Assembly: GCA_900315175.1 (NCBI GenBank)
Contig: OMYA01000008.1
Coordinates: 1-64,000 of the forward strand
Length of the DNA stretch: 64,000 nucleotides
Direction: 5' to 3'
Origin: an uncultured Bacteroidales bacterium
GTDB taxonomy: Bacteria; Bacteroidota; Bacteroidia; Bacteroidales; F082
Numbering within the stretch: the stretch's first letter is position 1; each line of letters starts with the position of its first letter. Under the pieces are notes generated by a model. It was not told where the DNA came from. It made no database searches and saw only the letters and a program-made list of their open reading frames with translations. The translations under genes were made by a program, and so were the position numbers. Positions 36,512 through 46,357 of this stretch are shown one piece after another.

Positions 36512-39500
36512 ATGAAAACTGATTATTTGTTTGAAACGAGTTGGGAAGTCTGCAACATGGTGGGCGGTATTTACACCGTCATATCAACTAAAGCGGACGA
36601 AATAAAGCAACTTCTTGAAGATCATTATATTACAATAGGTCCTGACGTGGTGAAGGAAGCCCACGAGACCATGTATTTCGTTGAAGACACATCATTGTTT
36701 CCTGAATGGCGCGAGAAAGTGTCGGAGCAGCTTGGCGTGAAGGTGCGTATCGGAAGATGGAAGATATCAGCCAAACCGATAGCCATCCTCATCGACTATA
36801 CCTCGATGTATTCCATTAAGAATGAGATACTTGCCCATCTTTGGGAGAAGTATCAGCTCGACTCTATCCAAGGCCAGTGGGACTACATCGAGCCTGTGGT
36901 GTTCGGCTATGCTGCCGGTAAGGTCATAGAAAGCTTCGTGGAGTGGAATGTGGGTCCGGACGATAATGTCGTGGCACAGTTCCATGAGTGGATGACAGGC
37001 GCAGGAGTGCTTTACATAAGAGAGCATTGCCCATATATCTCAACGGTTTTCACCACCCACGCAACATATCTCGGACGCGCGATAAGTGGCAACGGACTGC
37101 CGCTTTACAGTCAGCTCGAATCGTACAACTGGCAGACCATGGCGAGCCGTTTCAACATCGTCTCACAGCAGTCGATGGAGATGAAATCAGCCCAAAACGC
37201 TGACGTTTTCACCACAGTGAGCGACATCACCGCACAGGAATGCAAGCAGTTTTTGCAGAGAAAACCTGATTTTATCACGATAAACGGTATTAATTCGGAC
37301 TTCGTGACGAAAGTTGAAAACAGCAGCAAATGCAGGGAAAATAGCAGAGCGAAGATTTTTGAAATCATCGATGCCCTTTGCGGAAAAGAAGTCCCGCGTG
37401 ACTCGATGCTGCTGATAAACAGTGGCCGCTACGAGTTCCATAACAAAGGTACTGACTTGTATATCAAAATGTTGGCCAAGCTGAACCACGACGAGAGCCT
37501 GAAACGTGACATCGTGGCAGTGATAGCTGTCCCGGGCAACATCGCCGGCCCTTCGAAGGATTTGATGCATCGTCTTAATAAAGAGGTGGAGATAAACGGC
37601 CATACTGATTATCCAAGCACTCATTATATTCATGATTATCAATGGGATATGGTGCTTAATGCCTTGCGAGACAACGGCCTTCAAAATAACGAAGGCGACC
37701 GCGTGAAGGTGATGTTCATCCCGGCATATCTGAACGGCAACGACGGCGTTTTCAACATAAAATACAACGAATTCCTGTATGGATTCGACCTCGCCGTGTT
37801 CCCGTCATATTATGAGCCATGGGGCTACACCCCGCTCGAGAGCATCGCCCACGGCATCCCGACGATAACAATGGACGTGTCGGGATTTGGCAAGTATATC
37901 CAAGATAAAAACATTGACAATGAAGCAGTTGCTGTCATCCATCGTGAAGAAGGAAACGAAGATTCTGTCGTCAACGAGATGGAGAAAGTGGTGCTGAAGA
38001 TGGCATCGCATTCTGACAAAGAGACAGCGGAAATCTCTAAAAAAGCTATCGAGATAGCATCATCGTTGACATGGAAGGACTTGATTGTCAATTACTTTAA
38101 TGCCTATGACCTCGCTGTTACGAAATCTGAAGGGAAGGAGTATCTGAAGCAAACCAGGAATTATTCGGAAGTGTTGAGGAATTTCGACTATAAGAAACAG
38201 GATTCTCCGACTTGGAAGAAGATTTTGATTGATCCTGTGTATTCTGAGCAGATGAAGAAACTGCAGGAGCTCTCCAACAACCTGTGGTGGTGCTGGAACA
38301 TGGATGCCGTCGAACTGTTCGAAAGCATTGACCCTGTTGCGTTTGAGCGCCTTGAACAGAACCCGATAGCACTCATGAAGAGCCTGTCAAAATCGCAGAT
38401 TGAGGACCTTGAACAAGACGAGAGATTCGTCAACAGACTAAATGCTGTTTATGACAGGTTTAAGAAATATATGTCGGTGAAGCCTGCCGATAACAACAAA
38501 ATAGCTTATTTCTCGATGGAATACGGACTGCAGAAGTCGTTGAAGATATACTCCGGCGGCCTCGGCATCCTGGCAGGCGACTACCTCAAACAGGCATCCG
38601 ACTCGAACGCTAACTTATTGGCTATCGGACTGTTATATCGTTACGGCTACTTCAATCAGGACCTTTCGGTGTCGGGCGAGCAGCTCTCGCAGTACCTGCC
38701 ACAGAAGTTCTCGGAACTCCCGATTGAGCCTGTGCGCGACCAAGACGGCAACTGGGTGACCATCAGCATCGCATTCCCGGGCAGAAGCGTTTACGCAAAA
38801 GCTTGGAAAGTCAGCGTAGGTAGGATAAGCCTCTACCTTCTCGACACCGATATCGAGCAGAACTCGCCTGAAGACAGAGCAATCACAGGACAGCTCTACG
38901 GCGGCGACAGCGAGATGCGTATCAAACAGGAGGTGTTCCTCGGCATCGGCGGCATCAGGATGCTTAACGCATTGAATATCAAGCCTACGATATACCACTG
39001 CAACGAAGGACATGCCGCATTCTGCGGACTCGAGAGGCTGAGTAAATACGTCACAAAACATAACCTCGACTTCGACGTGGCCAAGGAGCTTGTCAGAACT
39101 TCGACCTTGTTCACGACACATACTCCGGTTCCTGCAGGCCACGACGCCTTTGAGGAAAATCTGATGAGGACTTATCTTTCGCATTTCCCGGGCAGAGTCA
39201 ACATCTCATGGGAAGAGTTCATGAACATGGGACGCATACGCCGCGACGACCCGAACGAGAAGTTCTCGATGAGCGTTCTGGCGGTGAACCTCAGCCAGGA
39301 AGTCAACGGAGTGAGTAAGATTCACGGCCGCGTGAGCCGCGAGATGTTCCAGAAGATGTGGCCAGGCTATTTCGCCGAAGAGAACCACATCGGATACGTC
39401 ACCAACGGCGTGCATCTCCCGACATGGGCCGACAAACATTGGCAATGCCTGTATAATGACGTGCTTGGCAAGGATTATCTTGACAACCAGTCGGATCCGA

Positions 39501-40738
39501 CAGTCTGGAAGAAGATACAGGATGTCCCTGCCAAAGACTTTTGGGCAATACGTAAAGAGCTGAAACACAACCTGATAGAGTTTGTCAAGGTGAGAGTCGC
39601 CGATGATATGCGCCGTCGCTCAGAGAGCCCGAAACTCATCATTGAGACGATGGAGAAACTCAATGAAAACGCTGTGATTATAGGTTTTGCAAGACGTTTC
39701 GCGACATACAAACGCGCGCATCTGCTGTTCAGCAACATTGAGAGATTGGCTGAGATTGTCAACGACCCTAATCGTCCGGTGATTTTCCTGTTTGCAGGTA
39801 AGGCACACCCTAACGACAAAGCAGGTCAGGATTTGATTAAAAATATCATCGAAGTCAGCAGAAGAAAGGAATTTATCGGTAAGGTGGTGTTTATCAACAA
39901 CTACGACATGGAGATCGGCAAGCTCCTGACTTCGAGTGTCGATGTCTGGATGAACACGCCGACACGTCCGTTGGAGGCTTCCGGAACATCGGGAGAGAAG
40001 GCTGCGATGAACGGGACACTCAATTTGTCGGTGCTCGACGGATGGTGGGCTGAAGGCTATCGTCCGAAGGCAGGCTGGGCAATAAAAGAGGAGCGCTCCT
40101 ACGACGACCAGCGTTATCAGGATGAGCTCGATGCCGAGATAATTTACGACATCATTGAAAATGAGATTGTTCAGCTGTATTTCAACAGAGACAAAGACGG
40201 CGTGCCATGCGAATGGATTCAGTATATGAAGAACGACATGATGCAGATTGCGCCGTTCTACACCATGAAACGCATGCTCGACGACTATTTCAGCCAGTAT
40301 TACACCAAGCTTATCGAGCGCACCAACTGGATGAAGGCTAACAGATACGCCAAGGCATTCGAAATCGTCGAATGGAAACGCAACATCCAGGCTAACTGGG
40401 ACAAGATTGAGGTGGAATCCATCAAGGTGCCTGATCCTGATGTGCGTCCGCTGAACTATGGCGATGTCATGATTGCTGAAATCACGCTGAAGACGCCGGG
40501 ATTGCAGAAAGGCGATGTGGGCATTGAGCTTGTTGTAGCGACGAAGACCAACGATGTGGTAGACAAGCTCGTGCGTGTCGACCCGTTGCAGCTTGTCGAC
40601 GCCGGCGATGGCTGGGCCCGTTATTACATTGGCGTGCCTATCAACAGGGCAGGGGTGTTCAACTACACGTTCAGAATCTTCCCGACCAACGCGATGCTGC
40701 CACACAGACAGGATCTGCCGTTGGTAAAATGGATTTAG
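36512..40738 (+). CDS. glgP: Glycogen synthase (GT3-like) - alpha-glucan phosphorylase fusion
   Basis: 1408 residues. Residues 1-545 resemble eukaryote-type GT3 glycogen synthase: LFETSWEVCNMVGGIYTVIS at the start, QFHEWMTGAGVLYI, TTHATYLGRAISGNG, and YYEPWGYTPLESIAHG as the donor loop. Residues about 565-655 are DUF3417 (NNLWWCWNMDAVELF). Residues about 660-1240 are a GT35 phosphorylase: IAYFSMEYGL, GLGILAGDYLKQASD, HCNEGHAAF and the PLP site EASGTSGEKAAMNG, with Lys1163 as the likely Schiff-base residue. The last 120 residues look like a carbohydrate-binding beta domain. One polypeptide thus combines building and phosphorolysis of glycogen. The fusion is known in Bacteroidota. Last gene of the operon. 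Confidence 0.92.
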   Translation: MKTDYLFETSWEVCNMVGGIYTVISTKADEIKQLLEDHYITIGPDVVKEAHETMYFVEDTSLFPEWREKVSEQLGVKVRIGRWKISAKPIAILIDYTSMYSIKNEILAHLWEKYQLDSIQGQWDYIEPVVFGYAAGKVIESFVEWNVGPDDNVVAQFHEWMTGAGVLYIREHCPYISTVFTTHATYLGRAISGNGLPLYSQLESYNWQTMASRFNIVSQQSMEMKSAQNADVFTTVSDITAQECKQFLQRKPDFITINGINSDFVTKVENSSKCRENSRAKIFEIIDALCGKEVPRDSMLLINSGRYEFHNKGTDLYIKMLAKLNHDESLKRDIVAVIAVPGNIAGPSKDLMHRLNKEVEINGHTDYPSTHYIHDYQWDMVLNALRDNGLQNNEGDRVKVMFIPAYLNGNDGVFNIKYNEFLYGFDLAVFPSYYEPWGYTPLESIAHGIPTITMDVSGFGKYIQDKNIDNEAVAVIHREEGNEDSVVNEMEKVVLKMASHSDKETAEISKKAIEIASSLTWKDLIVNYFNAYDLAVTKSEGKEYLKQTRNYSEVLRNFDYKKQDSPTWKKILIDPVYSEQMKKLQELSNNLWWCWNMDAVELFESIDPVAFERLEQNPIALMKSLSKSQIEDLEQDERFVNRLNAVYDRFKKYMSVKPADNNKIAYFSMEYGLQKSLKIYSGGLGILAGDYLKQASDSNANLLAIGLLYRYGYFNQDLSVSGEQLSQYLPQKFSELPIEPVRDQDGNWVTISIAFPGRSVYAKAWKVSVGRISLYLLDTDIEQNSPEDRAITGQLYGGDSEMRIKQEVFLGIGGIRMLNALNIKPTIYHCNEGHAAFCGLERLSKYVTKHNLDFDVAKELVRTSTLFTTHTPVPAGHDAFEENLMRTYLSHFPGRVNISWEEFMNMGRIRRDDPNEKFSMSVLAVNLSQEVNGVSKIHGRVSREMFQKMWPGYFAEENHIGYVTNGVHLPTWADKHWQCLYNDVLGKDYLDNQSDPTVWKKIQDVPAKDFWAIRKELKHNLIEFVKVRVADDMRRRSESPKLIIETMEKLNENAVIIGFARRFATYKRAHLLFSNIERLAEIVNDPNRPVIFLFAGKAHPNDKAGQDLIKNIIEVSRRKEFIGKVVFINNYDMEIGKLLTSSVDVWMNTPTRPLEASGTSGEKAAMNGTLNLSVLDGWWAEGYRPKAGWAIKEERSYDDQRYQDELDAEIIYDIIENEIVQLYFNRDKDGVPCEWIQYMKNDMMQIAPFYTMKRMLDDYFSQYYTKLIERTNWMKANRYAKAFEIVEWKRNIQANWDKIEVESIKVPDPDVRPLNYGDVMIAEITLKTPGLQKGDVGIELVVATKTNDVVDKLVRVDPLQLVDAGDGWARYYIGVPINRAGVFNYTFRIFPTNAMLPHRQDLPLVKWI

Positions 40739-40747
40739 ACAGGCTTG

Positions 40748-40785
40748 TTTATTAGACAGGATTAACAAGATTTACAAGATTTTTT
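40748..40785 (+). repeat. Direct repeat D1
   Basis: TTTATTAGACAGGATTAACA followed by AGATTTACAAGATTTTT. A near-identical copy lies at 41415-41451; the two flank the YqiA-like gene. Confidence 0.8.
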
Positions 40786-40787
40786 CC

Positions 40788-40825
40788 GTCATTTCGACCG
40801 AAGCGAAGCGGAGTGGAAAAATCTC
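40788..40825 (+). repeat. Palindromic repeat S4, intergenic
   Basis: A copy of the GTCATTTCGACCGAAGCG-GTGGAAAAATCTC family in the short gap between the phosphorylase fusion and the yqiA-like gene, eight bases before the latter's ATG. Confidence 0.8.
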
Positions 40826-40833
40826 ATTAAAAT

Positions 40834-41412
40834 ATGGAAAAACCTAAAATAATATACATTCATGGTTTCGGAGGCTCGCCGTTCACGCAGACGGTGGGCT
40901 TCCTGAACCTTTATTATCCTGATTATGAATGGTGTGCGCTTGAGGTGGACCATCATGCAGGAGCTTCGATAAAGAAAATCAACGATTTCGCGAAGGAGAA
41001 CGAGGTCTTTGCGATGATGGGCACGTCGTTGGGCGGTTTTTATGTGCTTTGCAGCGATTTCACTGGTCCTAAGCTGGTGATAAACCCTGTCATCGAGCCT
41101 ATGAAGTCGTTGAAGAATAGCGTGGGCACGGTGCAGTATCATGCCCGACGCAGCGGCGGCGCCACTTCGTTTAAGTTCACGATGCAGGATTTGTTTGAGT
41201 TTAAGAAATTCAAATTCGTTGTAAATGATAATGTTACGTGTCATCATACAGAGCACGACGAGCTTCTTGGCGACGACATCAAGAGGGATTACGAGAAAAT
41301 CTTCAAGAACCGCAAGATGTGTCCGAAGAAGACGTTGCCGTCGCATATCATCAGCGAGAGCTATGTGAAGCACGAGGTCGGGGAGTGGCTGTCAAACATA
41401 AGACAGGATTGA
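40834..41412 (+). CDS. YqiA/UPF0227-type alpha/beta-hydrolase esterase
   Basis: 192 residues. The opening IIYIHGFGGSPFTQT is the oxyanion-hole segment, MGTSLGGFYVL contains the nucleophile Ser (residue about 69), and HDELL and SHIISESY supply plausible Asp and His. The family (UPF0227/YqiA) hydrolyses short acyl esters, possibly acyl-CoA; the natural substrate is unknown. The start codon follows repeat S4 by eight bases, so the repeat forms its leader. It lies between direct repeats D1 and D2, which suggests the segment was moved or duplicated as a unit. Confidence 0.82.
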   Translation: MEKPKIIYIHGFGGSPFTQTVGFLNLYYPDYEWCALEVDHHAGASIKKINDFAKENEVFAMMGTSLGGFYVLCSDFTGPKLVINPVIEPMKSLKNSVGTVQYHARRSGGATSFKFTMQDLFEFKKFKFVVNDNVTCHHTEHDELLGDDIKRDYEKIFKNRKMCPKKTLPSHIISESYVKHEVGEWLSNIRQD

Positions 41413-41414
41413 GT

Positions 41415-41451
41415 TTTATTAGACAGGATTAACAAGATTAACAAGATTTTT
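41415..41451 (+). repeat. Direct repeat D2
   Basis: The second copy of D1, with AGATTAACAAGATTTTT at its end, directly after the yqiA-like stop codon. Confidence 0.8.
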
Positions 41452-41463
41452 GCCGATACTGGT

Positions 41464-41520
41464 GCCGCTGCCATTAAAGCCGTTAAAGCCATTAATGGCA
41501 TTAAGGCCCTTAAAAGCGGC
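41464..41520. repeat. Palindromic GCC/TTAA repeat R1
   Basis: A 57-bp imperfect palindrome with outer arms GCCGC/GCGGC and central GCCATTAATGGC. Related copies are R2 (47469-47526) and R3 (48857-48904). It lies at the left border of the AT-rich helicase island. Confidence 0.75.
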
Positions 41521-41552
41521 GGCATTAATCTCAAACAAAATTTCACAATTTC

Positions 41553-41584
41553 TTGACTTTTTTAGGAAAAAACTTTTATTTTTG
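41553..41584 (+). promoter_or_regulatory. Promoter of candidate ncRNA
   Basis: TTGAC at 41553-41557 and TATTTTTG at 41577-41584, followed by C. It predicts a start site near 41592 and no start codon for almost 300 bases. Confidence 0.7.
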
Positions 41585-41591
41585 CAGTGTT

Positions 41592-41812
41592 AATTCATAA
41601 AAAAATTAAAAGAAACAGAAATAGTTAAAAGAATTTAAAGAAATATAAAAGGCGTTTTCGCTTTTCTTGGAAAACTCGAAACCTAGGAAATTTCGGAAAG
41701 TAACATCAGAAGAAAGTTGAAACGCTCACGAGTATTTACCGTGGGCTTTCTTGTTGATGTTACAGGTACTCCTAGGACCTCGAGTTTAACAAAAAGTTCG
41801 CGGTTTTTTTTA
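41592..41812 (+). ncRNA. Candidate rod-shaped non-coding RNA (6S-like)
   Basis: After an A-rich unpaired leader (to about 41650) the transcript can fold into a long hairpin. AAACTCGA (41672-41679) pairs with TCGAGTTT (41780-41787). CCTAGGA (41682-41688) pairs with TCCTAGG (41770-41776). There is then an asymmetric internal bubble (12 and 7 bases), TAACATCA (41701-41708) with TGATGTTA (41755-41762), and GCTCACG (41724-41730) with CGTGGGC (41740-41746, one G-U). A T-run at about 41804-41811 would end the RNA. All four stems are perfect or nearly so. A rod with a central bubble is the shape of 6S RNA; the Bacteroidales-1 motif is another candidate. The family is not proven. Confidence 0.68.
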
Positions 41813-41890
41813 TTTCTGTAGATCCTGTTTGAATGTCATACCACAAAATATCATAACTGTCATGTTTTTATAACTAATATATAGATAATT

Positions 41891-44560
41891 ATGGCAAACT
41901 TTATAGTTAACCAGAAATACATAATGCATGTCAAATATATTGACACTTTTAATGGAAGGCAGAGTTATGTCGTTGAGTACGAAGGTGTAGAGTATCGTGT
42001 GCGAAAATATGAGCATCAATCTGTTAATCGTACTGAAATTGATGTGGAATACTTGGGTGACAACGCTTGTGGAAAACCAAAATTCGATCAGAATTACACA
42101 GGCGTCCTACATGAGGTTTATGCAGAGGGCTGTACATATCCTTTCAAAATAACAGATGAATGTATTGATCCAAACTCACAAGCTTTTTATTATGCAGTCT
42201 CAGACCAATACGGATTCAAACACAGAGTTTATGCCCTGCAAAATCCGTTGTTTAAGGTTGGTGACGAAGTAGAGTGCGAAGTTGTTGCTATTGAAAACAA
42301 ACATTTAAGCATGCATCTTATTCCTAAAAAAGCAACAACAGCTTCATATACTATTGGCGATGTTGTCGATTTAAATAGTGTTGTAAGCAATGGGGATGGT
42401 ATAGATTTTTCTATGCTGAATCCCGAATACGACACAACTCTTAGAGATTATCAAATTGACAACAAACGCAAAATATACAAAGCATGGCAGAAATGCAGAG
42501 CTGTTATGCTGCAGATGCCGACAGGCACAGGTAAAACTCGTTTATTTGTATCAATAGCCCGCGATTTACACAACTATGGCGTTGAGCGCAAGAAAGCTAT
42601 AAAGATTTTATTTCTCGCTCATCGCAAAGAACTTATAGATCAGATTTCTGACCATGTTGGAGTAAAGTACCATTTGGCTCATGGTCTGATTGTCGCTCAA
42701 AATATGGAACAAAAGAATCTGCCAGTACAGATAGGCTCTGTTCCAACATTGAATCGAAGATTGGAAGGTTGGGGTGACAAGGATTTTGATGTCATAATCA
42801 TTGATGAAGCTCATCATGTCAAAGCTATGAGCTACAAGAAAATTATCGACTTTTTTCCTAGGGCAAAGATTCTTGGTGTAACTGCAACTCCATATCGTCT
42901 CAATGGAGCGGGATTCCGTTCTGAATTTGATGAACTTATTATATCCGCCTCGGTAGCCGAATTTATTAAAAAACGCTATCTATGTGAATATGTATATTAT
43001 TCGATTAAACCTACATCTGAGCTCCAAAAAGAGATTGATAAGATGAAGCTTGATTTCCAAGGTGATTATATGGAAACAGAAATGATGGGCGTGATGGATA
43101 GAGATTTTATTAGAGCGGGCATATTATCTTCTTATCAGAAATATGCAAAAAATAAAAAAGGAATTGTCTATACAATTAGCCGGGTTCATAGTACACATCT
43201 GACAAAAGAATTCGACGCGGCAGGTATAAAGTCGGCAGCCATAGATAGTGAAACACCAAAAGAAAGAAGAGCAGAACTTGTAAGTAAATTCCGCAACGGT
43301 GAAATTCAAGTGCTGTTTAACGTAAATATATTCAGCGAGGGTTTCGATTGCCCAGACGTTGAAGTCATTCAGCTTGCTAGGCCAACCAAATCGCTCGCCA
43401 TGTACTTGCAGCAAGTTGGACGTGGCCTTCGCCCCTCAGAAGGCAAGGATAATCTCATCATTCTTGACAACGTTGGCCTTTTCAACAAGTTTGGATTTCC
43501 GTCTGCACGTAGAAAATGGAAGGATCATTTTGAAGGGCGCACAATAGATGAATCTCCAGAAGCTCAGCGTTTAGACAATGAGAGTGATGAAGAAAGAGAA
43601 GTTTACGATATTTCCGAAGGAGACGAGGATGTTGAGGTCTTACACGACTCAAGAACAGAAGATGTTGGACAATCGGCATTGGATAGTATTGAGCATGACT
43701 ATGAGCAAAGTTTCCTTGATTACGCAGTGAAGTTGTTGAATGTTAATACCGCTCAGAGCTATGCTCGCACTATTCGACAACATCTGGATTTTTACATTCG
43801 AGAACACATTGATACAACTTTCAAAAGTTTATTCAATATAATTGACAGAGAAACATTGAACTCAATCGCTGATGATTTAAAGTCGAATGAAGATTTTCGT
43901 GAGTATAACAGAGAAAAGCATAATATTTATACAGCATCGCTAAATCGTTACTTGGACTTTGCTGAATGGTATACAAATAATCAAACTGGAGATATTCCAG
44001 ATGTTCCGATGGAAACTAAAGAAGAATCACATTCTGAACAACCATATTCGAATATTGATGACGACGATATAGATAGTGAAATTACCTCAATGGAAAAGGT
44101 CATAACTTTTCATAAGAATAAGAAATTCCCGATACCAGAAGAATTATTGTTGGAACTCGAAAGGCTGCGCAAGTTAAAAGCTGTGCGTTCTCGGGAAGCA
44201 CTTGCCAAAGAAATAGAAGACGACATAATTGGCAATTATGACCTGTCTAAAATAGACACCATTACCTATAATATGGGTTCAGAAAATCTGGATGTAAGAG
44301 CTGGTTTTGACTATAAGGCTGAATTATGTGATGAAGATGACATGATGGAACTTACACATATTATGAAAAAACTTAATCTTGAGTTGTCTTATGTGATAAG
44401 AGATAAGCTCAAACTGTTAGACAAGGCAAGAAACATCCACCAGATAGAACAACAGCTTTCTGCAGACATCAAACAATATGTTGAATTGAAGAAAGAAATG
44501 GGGGTAAATATTCAATCTATCTATTATTCTAAAGAAGACGGAGTTATCGTTGATTTATAA
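41891..44560 (+). CDS. DEAH-box SF2 helicase with N-terminal OB-like and C-terminal core-binding-like domains
   Basis: 889 residues. Residues 1-160 look like OB-fold/S1-type beta domains. The SF2 core starts with Walker A MPTGTGKTRL (Lys215), has the DEAH box IIIDEAHHV (Asp305), motif III GVTATPYRLNG, and the second RecA domain with FSEGFDCPDVEVIQLARPTK and the arginine-finger motif QQVGRGLRP. Residues about 610-690 (SYARTIRQHLDFYIREHID, then SLNRYLDFAEWY) resemble the SAM-like core-binding domain of tyrosine recombinases. The C-terminus is helical and acidic. It probably remodels nucleic acid; DNA or RNA is not settled. It is 13 bases from the second helicase gene and downstream of the ncRNA, with no other clear promoter in between. 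Confidence 0.83.
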   Translation: MANFIVNQKYIMHVKYIDTFNGRQSYVVEYEGVEYRVRKYEHQSVNRTEIDVEYLGDNACGKPKFDQNYTGVLHEVYAEGCTYPFKITDECIDPNSQAFYYAVSDQYGFKHRVYALQNPLFKVGDEVECEVVAIENKHLSMHLIPKKATTASYTIGDVVDLNSVVSNGDGIDFSMLNPEYDTTLRDYQIDNKRKIYKAWQKCRAVMLQMPTGTGKTRLFVSIARDLHNYGVERKKAIKILFLAHRKELIDQISDHVGVKYHLAHGLIVAQNMEQKNLPVQIGSVPTLNRRLEGWGDKDFDVIIIDEAHHVKAMSYKKIIDFFPRAKILGVTATPYRLNGAGFRSEFDELIISASVAEFIKKRYLCEYVYYSIKPTSELQKEIDKMKLDFQGDYMETEMMGVMDRDFIRAGILSSYQKYAKNKKGIVYTISRVHSTHLTKEFDAAGIKSAAIDSETPKERRAELVSKFRNGEIQVLFNVNIFSEGFDCPDVEVIQLARPTKSLAMYLQQVGRGLRPSEGKDNLIILDNVGLFNKFGFPSARRKWKDHFEGRTIDESPEAQRLDNESDEEREVYDISEGDEDVEVLHDSRTEDVGQSALDSIEHDYEQSFLDYAVKLLNVNTAQSYARTIRQHLDFYIREHIDTTFKSLFNIIDRETLNSIADDLKSNEDFREYNREKHNIYTASLNRYLDFAEWYTNNQTGDIPDVPMETKEESHSEQPYSNIDDDDIDSEITSMEKVITFHKNKKFPIPEELLLELERLRKLKAVRSREALAKEIEDDIIGNYDLSKIDTITYNMGSENLDVRAGFDYKAELCDEDDMMELTHIMKKLNLELSYVIRDKLKLLDKARNIHQIEQQLSADIKQYVELKKEMGVNIQSIYYSKEDGVIVDL

Positions 44561-44572
44561 ATTTGACACACC

Positions 44573-46357
44573 ATGAAAGAATCATTAATTCAAGTAGCAG
44601 AAGCAATCAAGGGAGCTCAACCTATATACAGTGAAGAGCATATTCCTGTTGTAGCCAGAATACATGGCGATTTTGATGGTAAGGAAAAAACTCTTTGGTT
44701 CCAAATCGGTGCATTAAATAAGTCTATGTTATCTATGTCGCCACAAGTACAAAGTCTGGGAAGAATAGTTTCGAAAAACTCATACATTGCAACCAGGATA
44801 TTAAATAGCAATGTGGGGGACAACATCGATTATCAACAGAGAAGCGAACTTAGAAGGCTGGAAAATCATCATATAAGAACCACGTCTAAAGCTGACTTGG
44901 AAAACAGAGAAATATCAATATGCGATGATTCTCAGAAATACACGTATATTGATATAAATACGTTCTTAGAAGCTTTGAGAGTAAACAAGGCAGAAATTGA
45001 AAGGGTAGATAAAGAGATTGCAGAGCAAAGACGAAGATATGATGCTCTTAAAGAACAAGATAAAGATAATACGGCTCATGAACGTGGTATAATAACCAAG
45101 GGAATTAAGAAGATTGAAGAGGAACGTCGTATTCTTACTTTACAGCAAGAGGAAATGGAACAGTTGACAAGGTACATTCGTCAGCAAGGAAAACTGCGTT
45201 TTAACCCAATACTTGATCCTGTTCAAAATAGAATTAAAACACAAAACCTTTTCAATGGTGTAACTGTTGTCATTGATGGTGGTCCAGGTACAGGAAAAAC
45301 CACAACAATGATACAGCGTTTGAAATATCTAACTGATTGGAATGCCATTGAAGAAGACTTTGTTAATGAAACAAGTCAGTATCAGCTTACTGCTTCTCAG
45401 CGTGATCACTTAAATGAAGCAATTAAAGAACATAGAGATTGGATGTTTTTCTCTCCTTCAAAACTTTTGAAGGAATACCTGAAAGATGCCATGAATCGTG
45501 AAGGTTTGGCAAATACCAGTGCAAAGGTTTGGAGCTGGGCTGAATACAGAAATGTTGTATTACTTGAAGATTATCAACTCTTTGATCTGTCAAATGATGC
45601 CGCACCGTTTAAAGCAGGGCGTAGTACAGAAGTCTTGTTTAATAATTGTTACGGGATAATAAAAAGCTTCTCTGAATATTTTATCGACAGTTTAAAAGTC
45701 AAGAATAAACTTCCAAAGTTAGAGGAAAACGACCAAAAGTATCGTTGGGAGAATATAGCTGTTAATATTAAGAAAAGATTAGATGAAGCTGAAGATTACA
45801 ACAAAATATCACAATTTATACAACTTTTCAATTCTCTTGAACAACTGTACAGTAGAGATTGTTTAGATTTAATATCTGAAAGCAGAACTATATTAAAACA
45901 AATATCAGAAGAAATATATCTACTTGGCAAAGAGAATAAATCAATATATGACAAACTGATTTCATTGGCCAACATACAGTTGGGAGAACAAAATGATGAT
46001 GTGGAAGAAGATCAGGAATCTGTTGATATTTTAGAGGTTAAGAATGAAGAATATGATACAAAGATTATCGACATGATTCGCACATGGTTCAAACGCTTGT
46101 GTCATAGTAAGAAAAACAAGGATATAAACTTAACTCAAAGACAAGAACAATTAAGTGAACTTTTAATGCCTATTGTTACAGAAGAACACAAAAATAAGAT
46201 GGATAGAGTTGGAGAATTAGCTCTTTTTGAACAATATGCAAAATATACCAGAGGGTTGAGAAGTAACTTGTTTGTCGGATTAGCAGGAAAATACAAACGC
46301 TTTCGTCGTCAAGCCTTGACACAAATGGAACCTGGAAGAATTGGAGGCGATGCTTAA
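44573..46357 (+). pseudogene. UvrD/HelD-like SF1 helicase, N-terminal part (frameshifted)
   Basis: 594 residues up to a premature stop. Residues 130-205 are a charged coiled coil (VDKEIAEQRRRYDALKEQDK). Walker A is VIDGGPGTGKTTTMIQRLKY (Lys242). The stretch to residue 594 is the 1A/1B region of an SF1 helicase, with LFVGLAGKYKRFRRQALTQ directly before the break. Walker B and motifs IV-VI are in the next reading frame, so the two ORFs together make one enzyme of about 900 residues. A coiled coil before Walker A recalls HelD, which releases stalled RNA polymerase, but similarity to UvrD-type DNA helicases is equally possible. It follows the DEAH helicase in the same operon. Confidence 0.75.

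Noticed and set aside
41592-41812. tmRNA, RNase P or SRP RNA as identity of the structured RNA
   Set aside because: There is no tag-peptide frame, no RNase P core motif and no SRP GGAA tetraloop domain; a simple rod fits better.
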